From: Lantana camara
Taxonomy: Eukaryota > Streptophyta > Magnoliopsida > Lamiales > Verbenaceae
Direction of reading: 5' to 3'
DNA length: 64,000 nucleotides
NCBI GenBank assembly: GCA_037501455.1
Contig: CM074864.1
Span: forward strand, 39,148,001-39,212,000
Positions 31,884-43,284 of the stretch are shown piece by piece. Below the pieces are notes generated by a model, which did no database searches, was not told the DNA's origin, and was given only the letters and a program-made list of their open reading frames with translations. A program made the translations under genes and the position numbers. Each line of letters opens with the position of its first letter. Position 1 is the first letter of the stretch.

Positions 31884-34406
31884 TGTAGCACCCCTACATG
31901 TGGAGATGCCACACCCCCGCACTATAGGTCGATCCACATACGAAATGGATAATCCGTACATGAACTAACCCACGGGTGACACTGCAATTAAAGCGATAAG
32001 CTAGGCGGGATTTACTTGTACATGCAACAGAATAAAGCAGAAGCATAATCTACTCTGTATCAAATACAACTATTAAACATGCTATGATATTCTTTATTCA
32101 TCAAATAATTCGTATACTAGTTCACAAATATCAATACATTATCATCTCCTAAAATACATAACAAATAACATTATAATAGTAATTCTAAGGCAACAATAAA
32201 CAATATGCACCGTGATTGACTCGATTACATGGACTAAACTCGACTCGACTCCCGCCTAGCGTGCACCTGCAATAGCCTGAAAGGCGGAGGCGTCAGTCTG
32301 TGAGACCGAGTGAGGGGTTTAAATAAATATTAGCGCAAATAACATGCAAGTTATATTCTTGGGTAAAGATTTAGAAAAGATAAATGTATAAGTTCAAGAA
32401 TGGAGTACTCTTCGACCGAGGATACAACTATCAATATTAAATACTTGTTCATTTTCATGCAATCAATACATGGCCCCGACGAGTGAGGGCGGTCTCCAAC
32501 CTTACTCCAAATGTACATGAAACATGCTGACTTGATCGTTAATCAATAGGTGATCATGCAATTCAATTACCGTGCAATCGTGCGATAGTGTAATCAAGTA
32601 ACACGTTCAAGGAATGGAAATCACGCAATAACCCGAGGACAATCTGTGGTGCCGGACCCGTCCCCAGTCTCCTTCTTCCTCCAATGATGGGAAGATAGCT
32701 AGCCTTCACCATCCACGACGTGTTGAGCAGAGGGTACATGAATCCCTAAGCCCGGAACTCCTTCCTCCACTAATCTCCTAGAGGATTCAGGGGTCATCCC
32801 AATGTGGTGAGGATAGCGCGAGAGTTACCCGTCAGCCCTTGCTTTCCCGGTTGGCTCAAGCCACTACCCTCGGGCCCAACGTGAACAATCCTACTTACTC
32901 GCCTAAAACATGCACGATACATGGCTTGCTTGATTTTCATGAACATGACTTGCTTGTAAACATGAGCGTTTCGTGGAAAATTATAAATATAAATACCTTT
33001 TTGGCTGAAAGTTCACGTAAGGATTGTATAGGTTCTATATAACTAGAAATTAAACCTCACCTAACAGGCGACACACGACTCTTGGATGCGTGAACATGTT
33101 CATGATCAACAATCTCCGCCCTGGAGAAGAACTGGATAAGAAAACAGGACATACGTGCATATGTGAGACAATACTCGACAATGGTACCAAATATGACGCA
33201 CAGTATGATCACACAATGAGATATCGTGCAATGAATAATTTAGCATGTAAATATCATGTTTTGGCATGTAATTAATCATATAATAACAATTTGGGGTTAA
33301 TTATGGGTAAAGAAAAGGAATTGGAAATTTCATTTTTATGCAGAATGTTTCTGCCTCTCCAGAGGCCTGGGAACGACCGTTTCGGCCCTTTGTTCAAAAT
33401 GGGAAGGGCCGTTCCCAGCTCCCCGAAGTTGCTCCCCGAGGATGGGAACGGCCGTTCCGGCTTGTGAGCCAAAACGGGAAGGGTCGTTCCCGTCCTCGCC
33501 GCCCTGCACATAATTCAAAATATGGGAACGGCCGTTCCCCAAATACAAAAGGGAATGGGAAGGGTCGTTCCCGTTACGCAGAAGGTACAGAAGCAGAGCA
33601 GCAAAACAGGGGAAGCACGAAACACATCTCTAAAGCATCAAAATTACTATAATTCAATTCTAAAGCTTGCAATTCATGAAAGGTAACATGTATACATGCT
33701 CAAGGTGCAATAAAATACCACATAAACCCTTGTTTCATGTCTTGATCAACCCAATCATCATTTCAAGCTCAATTATCAACTTAGCATCTAACTCTATAAA
33801 TCTCAAGAATTCAAGCACCAATTCAAGTTTAAAACTTAGAATCATGCTTCCAACATAAACTAATCAAGTTAGCAAGCTTAAATCCTAACCCTAGCATCAA
33901 ATAGGCTTGGCAAGAAATCACATAATCAATCTTACATGCACCTTGAATGAAAGAAAATGGAAGACGATGATGAATATGGATGCTTGAGCTTGAATTCCTT
34001 AAGTTTCTTGGAAAAATAGCTTGAAGATGAAGAATTTCTCTCCTTCCTTCTCCATGGTTTTGGTTCGGTGGAAAGGAGCAAAGATGGATGATGATTTTTT
34101 TGATGAAAATGAATGAAGAGTGTGGAAGAGATGCATATAACGATATATCTCTTGAGGAGATATGGTATTTGCAATTAAATCCTCAAGTTCTATAAGTTAT
34201 GCAATCAAGGATAAAAGGTTTGGAAATGATCAATTTAATCCACAAGATTTTCATGCAATTTAGTCCTTAAAGAAAAGGAAATGAGCATTTAAGGACAATT
34301 AAGCAATTAATAAAAATTAATAAACTAAAGTAATAATATAAAATCTTAACGCTCGAAACTCACACGTGTCGATGGTACCTGACTTTCCGAAAATTGTGGC
34401 GTTATA
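31884..34406 (-). repeat. B-type LTR C (complete)
   Basis: Minus strand from 34406 (TATAACGCC, degenerate for TGTAACGCC) to GGTGCTACA at 31884, 2523 bases. It has donor CAAG/GTG at 33942/33941, palindromes 33369-33573, hairpin near 32303-32317 (CGGTCT-CAC-AGACTG) and a perfect arm pair GCTAGGCGGGA/TCCCGCCTAGC. It is the best full-length B-type reference in the window. Confidence 0.88.
33369..33573 (-). repeat. Palindrome array in LTR C
   Basis: GGGAACGACC, GGGAAGGGCCGTTCCC, TGGGAACGGCCGTTCC, TGGGAACGGCCGTTCCC and GGGAAGGGTCGTTCCC in about 200 bases. It contains the uninterrupted versions of both insertion sites used by H and by the CACTA element. Confidence 0.9.
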
Positions 34407-36300
34407 ATTCTCTCCCCCTTAAGAGAACCCATCCTTGGATTCATTGTCCTGAATTTCTGGAATTTAATTGACTCTTACGTGTTCATCCCACGATTGTTAG
34501 CTACTCCCCGTCAGGGATTAGTTCGAAAGAGGTCTTTAATCCACAAGGTCTTCCAACGTGTGAAATCACGACCTTAAACTTTCTGGAGCCTAAACACTTG
34601 AGAGAAAATCTACCTTCCACTAAAACAAGTTGACAAGTAGCCAGAAATAGTGAGAGTGCCCCGTCTCTCAACCAACCAACGAGAGAACCCCTTCTCTCGA
34701 GCAAGTGACAAGAGACTCCGTCCCATGATAACCCTGAGAGAATCCCCGTCTCTCACACACACAAAATAAAATTCAAGCAGGCACTTAGATAAATATTTAC
34801 AATTAACACACAAGGAGTAGGTAGCAAATATTGGTTATGCAACTTATTGTTCACATAAACAATTAATAGTAAACAAGGAATCATATACGAGAATAACAAA
34901 ATAATAATAATAAACAAGTAATAATAAAATAATGGTGTGTGTGGTATGCATGGTTAAGTGTACCGTTCACCAAGGATTGAAGTTCTTGGACTGAAACAAT
35001 TCGGCTGAATACTTGATTCTTTAGTTGAGATTTTTCTCGCTTTATACTGCTACGGTTCGATATTCCCATTCTTGATAGTCATCTTAGTTCCAGTGCTATT
35101 TTCTAACATAATCCGTAAATCATCATTAATCACCACATCCTCACACCCGTTTTTAACCTCAGATTTACCGGTTGCATCCTCCTTAAATTAATTACCACAT
35201 TTACTTTCTGATTTTGGAATTGAGAATAACCCTAAGTTTCTTGTCATGGAGTGGTTGTATATTCAAGCTTAAAAGACTGGCTTTGTGCTCCAAGCAAGCT
35301 CTTATCCGACAAACAAAGAGAATAGGTTTTACCATCTCTTCGACCCCCTTAGTTTGAGTAAAACATTTTCCCGAAGCAAAGATCTCAAACTCTCTGTTTT
35401 GAAATTCGAAAGTTGAGCTCCGATTCCCTTAGCAAATAACACGGCGAACGTTTGATGTAGAAAAGAATCAAGGTCGTCATCCCGTTAGAGTAACTCCGCA
35501 AATACACTTGCATAGAAACCGAAGGAATCAGGTCCTAGTGAAACGTCTTTCATTTGACTCCTGGAATCTGATGATATACTCAACAACTTTGCACAAGATC
35601 TTAAAAGAGACGATCAATTATCTTCAATGTTCTTAGACGTGTTCACGACAACTAATATATTTACGGAAGTGACACCGGGAACACGAATGAAAGAGTGATG
35701 CGCAGTTACGGTATCTTTAGGGTAGAAATAATAACTTCGTAAGAAAACTCTTGTCGGAGTTAACCTATAAAAGCTTGGGATTGATTCCGAGTATTAACCA
35801 AGTTGAATTCTTTTCTATTTACTGAGTCAACTGATACCCTGACACACAGACCCTTCAACGGCATCCATATTCTGAAAACAGTAATAAAGAGAAGGTACTG
35901 TCGATGATGGGACTTTTCTTTGTGTAAGGGGGAAGAAAATTTTCCTTTACATGATTCTAATAGAGAACTCTGGAAGAAATCGATTTTCTTGAAATTCCAA
36001 ATCCCTCGAGTGAGATCTAACTTCCGGTTTTAGTTATTCCCCGGTCGTCTCTCCCCCTTAAGAAAATAAAACTGTCTAACTCCTTGAACTCGTTTACCAC
36101 TCCTTAATTTCCAACTATATCACCAATCTGATTTGATGTCTGTAATTTTTCAAACATCCCAATCTGATAAACGTAATCAGCCATTAAAGTTTCTTAGGTG
36201 AAAATTGTGGATTTCTACTGTTCGTAGAAGGAGAAATAGCATTGCACTTGCCACCTATTACTTCCCAAAGGTTAGTACTTGACAAAACCGACATCATGAC
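34407..36300 (-). mobile_element. B internal domain, copy 5 (truncated)
   Basis: Starts with a PPT-like AAGGGGGAGAG next to LTR C (34410-34421) and carries the CCCCGTCTCTC runs near 34660-34760. It aligns with copies 1-4. The region matching the ORF of copies 2 and 3 (about 35300-35720) has stops and a deletion here. It ends abruptly at a plus-strand LTR; PBS and 5' LTR are lost. Confidence 0.75.
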
Positions 36301-36900
36301 CTGAAACTAGGAGCAATATCATCTTCTATCTTCATCTCTTTTCTTCCCTTTTCCATTCAAGGTATATGATGGATATTTTCATGAATTCTTGAATAAAGTA
36401 TGAGAGTTAGGGTTAGGATTTAAGCTTGCTAACTTGATTAGTTTATGTTGGAAGCATGATTCTATGTTTTAAACTTGAATTGGTGCTTGAATTCTTGAGA
36501 TTTATGGAGTTAGATGCTAAGTTGATATTTGAGCTTGGAATGATGATTGGGTTGATCAAGACATGAAACAAGTGTTTATGTGGTATTTTATTGCACCTTG
36601 AGCATGTATACAGGTTACCTTTCATGAATTGCAAGCTTTTAGAATTGAATTATAGTAATTTTGATGCTTTAGAGATGTGTTTCGTGCTTCACCTGTTTTG
36701 CTGCTCTGCTTCTGTACATTCTACATAACGGGAACGGCCCTTCCCGTTCCCTTTTGTATTTGGGGAACGGCCGTTCCCATATTTTGAATTATGTACAGGG
36801 CGGCGAGGACGGGAACGACCCTTCCCGTTTTGGCTTACAAGCCAGAACGGCCGTTCCCATCTTCGAGGAGCAACTTCGGGGAGCAGGGAACGGCCCTTCC
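36301..36900 (+). repeat. B-type LTR, left part (split by H)
   Basis: Plus-strand B LTR starting internally (TGAAACTAGGAGCAA). Donor CAAG/GTATAT at 36361/36362, then the palindrome array 36730-36900. It continues at 42037 after element H. Confidence 0.82.
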
Positions 36901-37657
36901 AGTAACGCCCCAAGTTCCGGAAGTTCAGGTAAGCACGCCATGTACGGGTCTTCGGGAGTTGGGGGTTTAATTTTATATATTTACTTACTTATTATAATTT
37001 CATTGCATTACTATGTGCATTATACATTCCTATGTATTTATATGAATTAACTTTTAATGTGAAATTGTGAATTGAGTGATAATGTGCTTAATTGTCTTAT
37101 ATGACTATAATTGATCATCTCTTTAATTTATGGACCTAATTGCATTTCATGAATTGGGAGTTAAATGTCTAATTGTTAGAGATGATACTTGATTGCATTC
37201 ATTTAAATGCATGAGGGACTATTATGCAAAATGAAGAGTTATTATGCTTGTAGTGGATGATATACTATATCATATATGTATTCTTCTCCCACACTCTCAT
37301 ACACTACATTACATACAAGAACTTCACACACACACACACACTAAGGATCGATTTTTTACACCATCAAGAGAGGAATGAAGATTTCATCTAATTTCAAGCT
37401 ACAATTGAAGAACTTTGGAGCTAAGATCATCAACATCATCACATCTTCACCTCATCATTTCTCTTCCTTCATTTCAAGGTATAAATGGAAGAATTGCTTG
37501 AGCTTTTGATTATTTGGTTGAGTAGGGTTTGATGATTGATTGATGCTTTCATGCTTATTCATGATTAGAAGCATGTTTAGGTCCTTGTTTCTTCATTTCT
37601 TGCATGAACATGAAGTTATGTTGAAGTTGGAATATATGATTAGAAGCATGTTTAGGT
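36901..37657 (+). repeat. Truncated 5' LTR of element H
   Basis: Matches the first 750 or so bases of 39536-42031 with few differences, including the ACACAC run and donor at 37478/37479. It then ends in a 22-base direct repeat (37561-37582 copied at 37636-37657) fused to pol. Confidence 0.88.
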
Positions 37658-39502
37658 TGTTGCTTATGCCTCTCGGAAGTTGAAGGATCATGAGAAGAAC
37701 TACCCGACGCATGATTTAGAGCTTGCTGCCGTGATTTTCGCACTCGGGAAGTGGAGACATTACTTGTATGGAGTGTCATTTGAGATTTTCACCGATCATA
37801 AGAGTCTTCAATATCTTTTCACACAAAAGGAGCTCAATATGAGGCAACGGAGATGGATGGAGCGACTAGAAGATTATGATTGTGTTATCAAATATCATCC
37901 CGGGAAAGCTAATGTAGTTGCCGATGCTCTAAGCAGGAAAGTGGGTGTTTCGAACTTGGAAATAGGTGCAAGTAAGGGAGTTGAGCCTATTGTGATTAGA
38001 GCTCGAGTTTCCAATATTTCCATTTATCCGGACTTAAAGTACAGAATGTTTGAGGCTCAAGGAAAGGATCCGGGAGTTCAATGATTGGTCTCTAAGGCTA
38101 GAGAGGATCCAGAGAGTCCATTTGGGTTCGGTGAAACCGGTCTTCTTCGTTTCAAGAACCGAGTAGTAGTACCCAATGAGTTGAAAAGGGTATTGCTCGA
38201 GGAAGCTCACAAGTCAGCTTATTCGATTCATCCTGGAGGGAATAAGATGTACAAGGATCTCAAACAGTATTATTGGTGGCGTGGGTTGAAGAAGGATGTA
38301 GCAGAGTTTGTGAAGCACTGTCTCACTTGTCAGAAAGTGAAAGCCGAGCACCAGAAACCGGGAGGTCTTCTTCAGCTGTTACCTATTCCTGAGTGGAAGT
38401 GGGAACAGGTGACGATGGATTTTATATCTGGGCTGCCAAGAGTGAAGGGGGGATTCGATGGTATTTGGGTGATAGTGGATCGTCTGACCAAGTCTGCTCA
38501 TTTTCTACCGGCCAGAATGTCTTTCAAGATTGGGAAGTTGGCTGAGATTTACAACAAGGAGATTGTACGACTTCATGGTATTCCAGTGAGTATTGTTTCG
38601 GATCGAGATCCCCGTTTTACTTCAAAGTTATGGCAAGAATTACAAGAGATTTTGGGTACAAAGCTTCAGTTCAGTACGGCGTTTCATCCACAAACTGATG
38701 GGCAGTCTGAGACGGTTATTCGATATTTGGAAGATCTACTTCGACCTTGTGCCTTGGATTTTCAAACTTCGTGGCATGATCAACTTCCTTTGGTGGAGTT
38801 CGCTTACAATAATAGCTTCCAAGCGTCGATTGGTATGGCTCCATATGAATTGTTATATGGGCAAAAATGTCGATCACCGTTATTCTTTGATTTGGAAGAG
38901 TGGAAATGGTCGAAACAGGAAGGAATCAAGAAAGGCGAAAAGCTTGCGAAACCTTCAAAAGTTGTGAGAGCTATGATTGATAAAGTTCAACAGATTCAAA
39001 AACGGATGAAAGCGGCACAAGATAGGCAGAAGAGTTACGCCGATATTCGCTGGAGGGATCTCAAATTTGAAGTGGGGGACCGGGTTTTCTTGAAGGTATC
39101 TCCACGAAAGGGATTTTCTAGAATTGGAAAGGGAGGAAAGTTGAATCCTCGTTATCTAGGTCCGTTTGAGGTTATCGAGAAAATTGGAGAAGTGGCTTAT
39201 TCAGTGGACCTACCTCCTAATCTTACCGAAATTCACAATGTTTTTCATGTATCTCAACTCAGGAAGTATTATCCGGATGAAACCGAAATTCTCCCCGTTG
39301 AAGAAGTGGAGTTGGTACCGAATTTATCTTTTGTGCAGAAGCCGGTCAGAATATTAGACAGGAAATTTCAAGAGTTGAGAAATCGGAATATTCCTATGGT
39401 GAAAGTGTTATGGCGGAGTGATAGGACCGAGGAAATGACTTGGGAGCCGGAAGAGAAGATGAAGAAGTTTCACCCGGAGTTATTTTCATCCGACCAATGA
39501 AT
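37658..39502 (+). pseudogene. Element H pol: RNase H (partial), integrase, chromodomain
   Basis: Enters RNase H at [19 protein letters not shown], then [16 protein letters not shown]. Integrase shows the HHCC finger (EAHKSAYSIHP, HCLTCQ) and D, D, E in [18 protein letters not shown] and GQSETVIRY. The GPF module (NPRYLGPFEVIEKIG) and chromodomain ([20 protein letters not shown]) follow, with the stop at 39498-39500. A single in-frame TGA at 38082-38084 is the only lesion in about 600 codons. Gag, PR, RT and the N-terminus of RNase H were lost in the deletion. Integrase-chromodomain is the best preserved in the window. Confidence 0.95.
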
Positions 39503-39518
39503 CTGGGGACCAGATTCT

Positions 39519-39534
39519 TTTAAGGGGGGAAGAG
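39519..39534 (+). promoter_or_regulatory. Polypurine tract of element H
   Basis: TTTAAGGGGGGAAGAG directly before the LTR start at 39536. Confidence 0.85.
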
Positions 39535-40467
39535 TTGTAACGCCCCAAATTCCGGAAGTTCAGGTAAGCACTCCACGTGCGGGTCTTCGGGAGTTGGGGG
39601 TTTAATTTTATATATTTACTTGCTTATTATAATTTCATTGCATTACTATGTGCATTATACATTCCTATGTATTTATATGAATTAACTTTTAATGTGAAAT
39701 AGTGAATTGAGTGATAATGTGCTTAATTGTCTTATATGACTATAATTGATCATCTCTTTAATTTATGGACCTAATTGCATTTCATGAATTGGGAGTTAAA
39801 TGTCTAATTGTTAGAGATGATACTTGATTGCATTCATTTAAATGCATGAGGGACTATTATGCAAAATGAAGAGTTATTATGCTTGTAGTGGATGATATAC
39901 TATATCATATATGTATTCTTCTCCCACACTCTCATACACTACATTACATACAAGAACTTCACACACACACACACACTAAGGATCGGTTTTTTACACCATC
40001 AAGAGAGGAAGGAAGATTTCATCTAATTTCAAGCTACAATTGAAGAACTTTGGAGCTAAGATCATCAACATCATCACATCTTCACCTCATCATTTCTCTT
40101 CCTTCATTTCAAGGTATAAATGGAAGAATTGCTTGAGCTTTTGATTATTTGGTTGAGTAGGGTTTGATGATTGATTGATGCTTTCATGCTTATTCATGAT
40201 TAGAAGCATGTTTAGGTCCTTGTTTCTTCATTTCTTGCATGAAACATGAAGTTATGTTGAAGTTGGAATATATGAAATTTTATGGGTTTCATTTGATGAA
40301 TCTTGATGATCAATGTATGATATGAGTATATATGTTAGATTTTATTGTGCCTCAAGTATGGATACATGTTTTTCCAAGTTTTGATTGCATTTGATGATTG
40401 AAATTTGGTGTTTTGGTTGGATTTTGATGTTGTCCGTATTTTGCCCTGTTTTTCTGCTACGCACGGT

Positions 40468-40676
40468 TGACACGGGCGTGTCACATTTTCCTCTTTCAGC
40501 GTGACACGGGGGTGCATGATGGCCTGGTTTTTCTGTACCGTGACACGGGGGTGTCACGGATTGCTTTGTAATAGTGACACGGGCGTGTCACCTTCTGTTC
40601 GCATGCATGTTGTCCGTTGTACTGTGACACGGGGGTGTCACGGCTTAGTGCATAATGGTGACACGGGCGTGTCACC
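40468..40676 (+). repeat. GTGACACGGGCGTGTCAC palindrome array in LTR H
   Basis: Six units alternate between two centres, GGGCG and GGGGG. Five keep both arms, for example GTGACACGGGCGTGTCAC (40574-40591) and GTGACACGGGGGTGTCAC (40624-40641). The second unit (40501) has lost its right arm. The position matches the other families but the sequence is unrelated. Confidence 0.93.
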
Positions 40677-41609
40677 CCCTGTTTTCATGCATTTTGTTTT
40701 TTTGCATGCATGGCTGTGCTTGCATGTGTTTTATACTCGGTTTATGGATAATCATGCTCTTATTTGACATTCATTAAATTGTTATTGCATGACCTATTGG
40801 TGCATGACTTTGTCGTTCGTCATGATTGGTTTATTCGAGTCGAGTCTTATTTCACACTTGTCCTTGTTGCACAGATCACGGTCCCGGTTTCGTGGAGCCC
40901 GCTCAGTAGGGAGTTCTCTTGCTTTTCTTTTTGGGTCGTTCATGTGAGGTTTGAATTCTAGATAAATAGAGCCCTTACAACCCCTATGTGACTATTTCGG
41001 CCAAAATGTATATATATATCTATAGTTTGCGAACTTTATGATTTTCAAATGATTTGACAAAATTGATTGATTTATTGATTGACGGATTGATTGATTGGGT
41101 GAGTATTGTATTACACTGTGGGCCCGAGGATAGTGGCTCGAGCCAATCGGGAAAGCATGGGCTGATGGGTAACTCGAGTGCTATCCTCACCTTTTGGGAT
41201 GACCCCTGAACCCCCTAGGAGATTAGGGGAGGAAGGAGTTCCGGGCTTAGGGATTCATGTACCCTCTGCCCAGACTGATTGGATGGTGGGGCCTTGCAAT
41301 CCCACCATCACCCGGAGGAAGAAGGAGTCATGGAAACTGCTAGTTGTGCACAGTAAATAATTGCTTGATCCCCTAATCACCTAATAATTGATTGATTGTA
41401 CACGGTCGGAGTAAGGTTGGAGAATTCCCCTCACTCGCCGGGCCACATATTGATTGTATTAAACTGAATTAATTGATAAATTGAATTAGTTGTAACCTCG
41501 GGCGATAGTACCCTTTTTGTTTTACTAATAGTGTTGGGATTTTCTAAAATTATTACCCGAGATTATAACTTGCATGTATGTGCGCATATATTTATTTATA
41601 CCCCTCGCT

Positions 41610-41625
41610 CAGTCCGTTTGGACTG
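41610..41625 (+). promoter_or_regulatory. LTR hairpin, H version
   Basis: CAGTCC-GTTT-GGACTG, followed by CTGAC overlap, a pyrimidine tract and TTTTCAG. The last stem pair is C-G where other families have T-A. Confidence 0.65.
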
Positions 41626-42036
41626 ACACCTCAACTTTTCAGCTTTGCAGGTTCGTGCTAGGCAGGAATTAGAGTCTCGTTGCCTTTTATTCGGGTCTAG
41701 CACTGCACCTTCATACATTGTACTGGTGTTGATACTAGTTATTTTGTAGTAGGTCTTGAATTATACTTGGGATTGATATTGTAATGATATGAATTGTCGG
41801 TACCTATAAGTAAATATGTAAATATGGTACCTATATGTATTGAATGTTTTGCTTCCGCTATTTTATTGTTCTGAGTTGTTTTGGTATTGATTGAGGGTAC
41901 CCGCCTAGCCTTGTGTTTTTTTTATTGCCTCTTGTTCGCTATAGTTTTGGTTCATGTATGGATTAATCATTTCATATGTGGATTGAGACTATAGTGCGGG
42001 GGATGTGGCGCCTAGCGTTCCGGGTGCTACACTTCC

Positions 42037-43284
42037 CATTTTGAAGAAAGGGCCGGAACGGCCGTTCCCAGGCCTGTGGAGAGGCAGAAACATTCTGTAT
42101 AAAAATGAAATTTCCAATTCCTTTTCTTTACCCTTAATTAACCCCAAATTGTTATTATATGATTAATTACATGCCAAAACATGATATTTACATGCTAAAT
42201 TATTCATTGCACGATATCTCGTTGTGTGATCATACCGTGCGTCAAATTTGGTACCATTGTCGAGTATTGTCTCACATATGCACGTATGTCCTGTTTTCTT
42301 GTCCAGTTCTTCTCCAGGGTGGAGATTGTTGATCATGAACATGTTCACACATCCATGAGTTGTGTGTCGCCTGTCAGGTGAGGTTTAATTTCTAGTTATA
42401 TAGAACCTATACAATCCTTACGTGAACTTTCGGCCAAAAAGGTATTTATATTTATAATTTTCCACGAAACGCTCATGTTTACAAGCAAGTCATGTTCATG
42501 AAAATCAAGCAAGCCATGTATCGTGCATGTTTTAGGCGAATAACCAGGATTGTTCACGTTGGGCCTGAGGGTAGTGGCTTGAGCCAACCGGGAAAGCAAC
42601 GGCTGACGGGTAACTCTCACGCTATCCTCACCACATTGGGATGACCCCTGAATCCGCTAGGAAATTAGTGGAGGAAGGAGTTCCGGGCTTAGGGATTCAT
42701 GTACCCTCTGCTCAACACGTCGTGGATGGTGAAGGCTAGCTACCTTCCCATCATTGGAGGGAGAAGGAGACTGAGGACGGGTCCGGCACCACGGATTGTC
42801 CTCGGGTTATTGCGTGATTTCCATTCCTTGAACGTGTAACTTGATTACACTATCGCACGATTGCACGATAATTGAATTGCATGATCACCTATTGTATAAG
42901 CAAGCAAGCATGTTTCATGTACATTTGGAGTAAGGTTGGAGACTGCCCTCACTCGCCGGGGCCATACATTGATTGCATGAAAATGGTCAAGTATTTAATA
43001 TTGATAGTTGTATTATCGGGCGAAGATATCTTATTATGGAACTTATATATTTATCTTTTATAAAACTTTACCCGAGAATATAATTTGCATGTTAACTGTG
43101 CAAATATTTATTTAAACCCCTCACTCGGTCTTCACAGACTGACGCCTCCACCTTTCAGGTTATTGCAGGTGCACGCTAGGCGGGATGTGAGTCGAGTCCA
43201 GTCCTTGTAGTTGGGTCAAGCACGGTGCATTTTATTTAATTGTTATTTATTGTTCAAAGAAATTATGCTTAATGTTATTTGTTA
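42037..43284 (+). repeat. B-type LTR, right part (split by H)
   Basis: Continues from 36900: CTGCCTCTCC, hairpin CGGTCT-TCAC-AGACTG (43126-43141), acceptors at 43158 and 43168, arm GCTAGGCGGGA (43175). It stops at 43284, where the same LTR type starts in inverted orientation, so the U5 end is lost. Confidence 0.82.

Larger units (their letters stand above)
36901..42031 (+). mobile_element. Nested deletion-derivative gypsy element H
   Basis: A 5.1-kb element: partial 5' LTR, pol from RNase H onward, PPT and full 3' LTR. Both flanks carry CTTCC (36896-36900 and 42032-42036), a perfect 5-base target duplication. Removing the element restores the palindrome sequence present in LTR C at about 33390-33420. 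The first base is A instead of T. Confidence 0.93.
39536..42031 (+). repeat. 3' LTR of element H
   Basis: TGTAACGCCCCAAATTCC to GGTGCTACA, 2496 bases. Donor CAAG/GTATAA at 40113/40114, palindromes 40468-40676, the GGGCCCGAGG...CGGGAAAGC module near 41120-41160, TATATTTATTTATA at 41587, hairpin 41610-41625, acceptors TTTTCAG (41642) and TTTGCAG/G (41650), and arms at 41657 and 41899. Confidence 0.93.

Noticed and set aside
33272..33652. ORFs with repeated GNGRS and ERPF peptides
   Set aside because: They are readings of the palindrome array (also at 10850-11185 and 36689-37050). The repetition is at the DNA level.
40466..40680. CRISPR-like spacing of repeats in LTR H
   Set aside because: Units are palindromic, unequal in spacing (15-35 bases) and sit in a eukaryotic LTR. 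There are no cas genes, and spacers are not of constant length.
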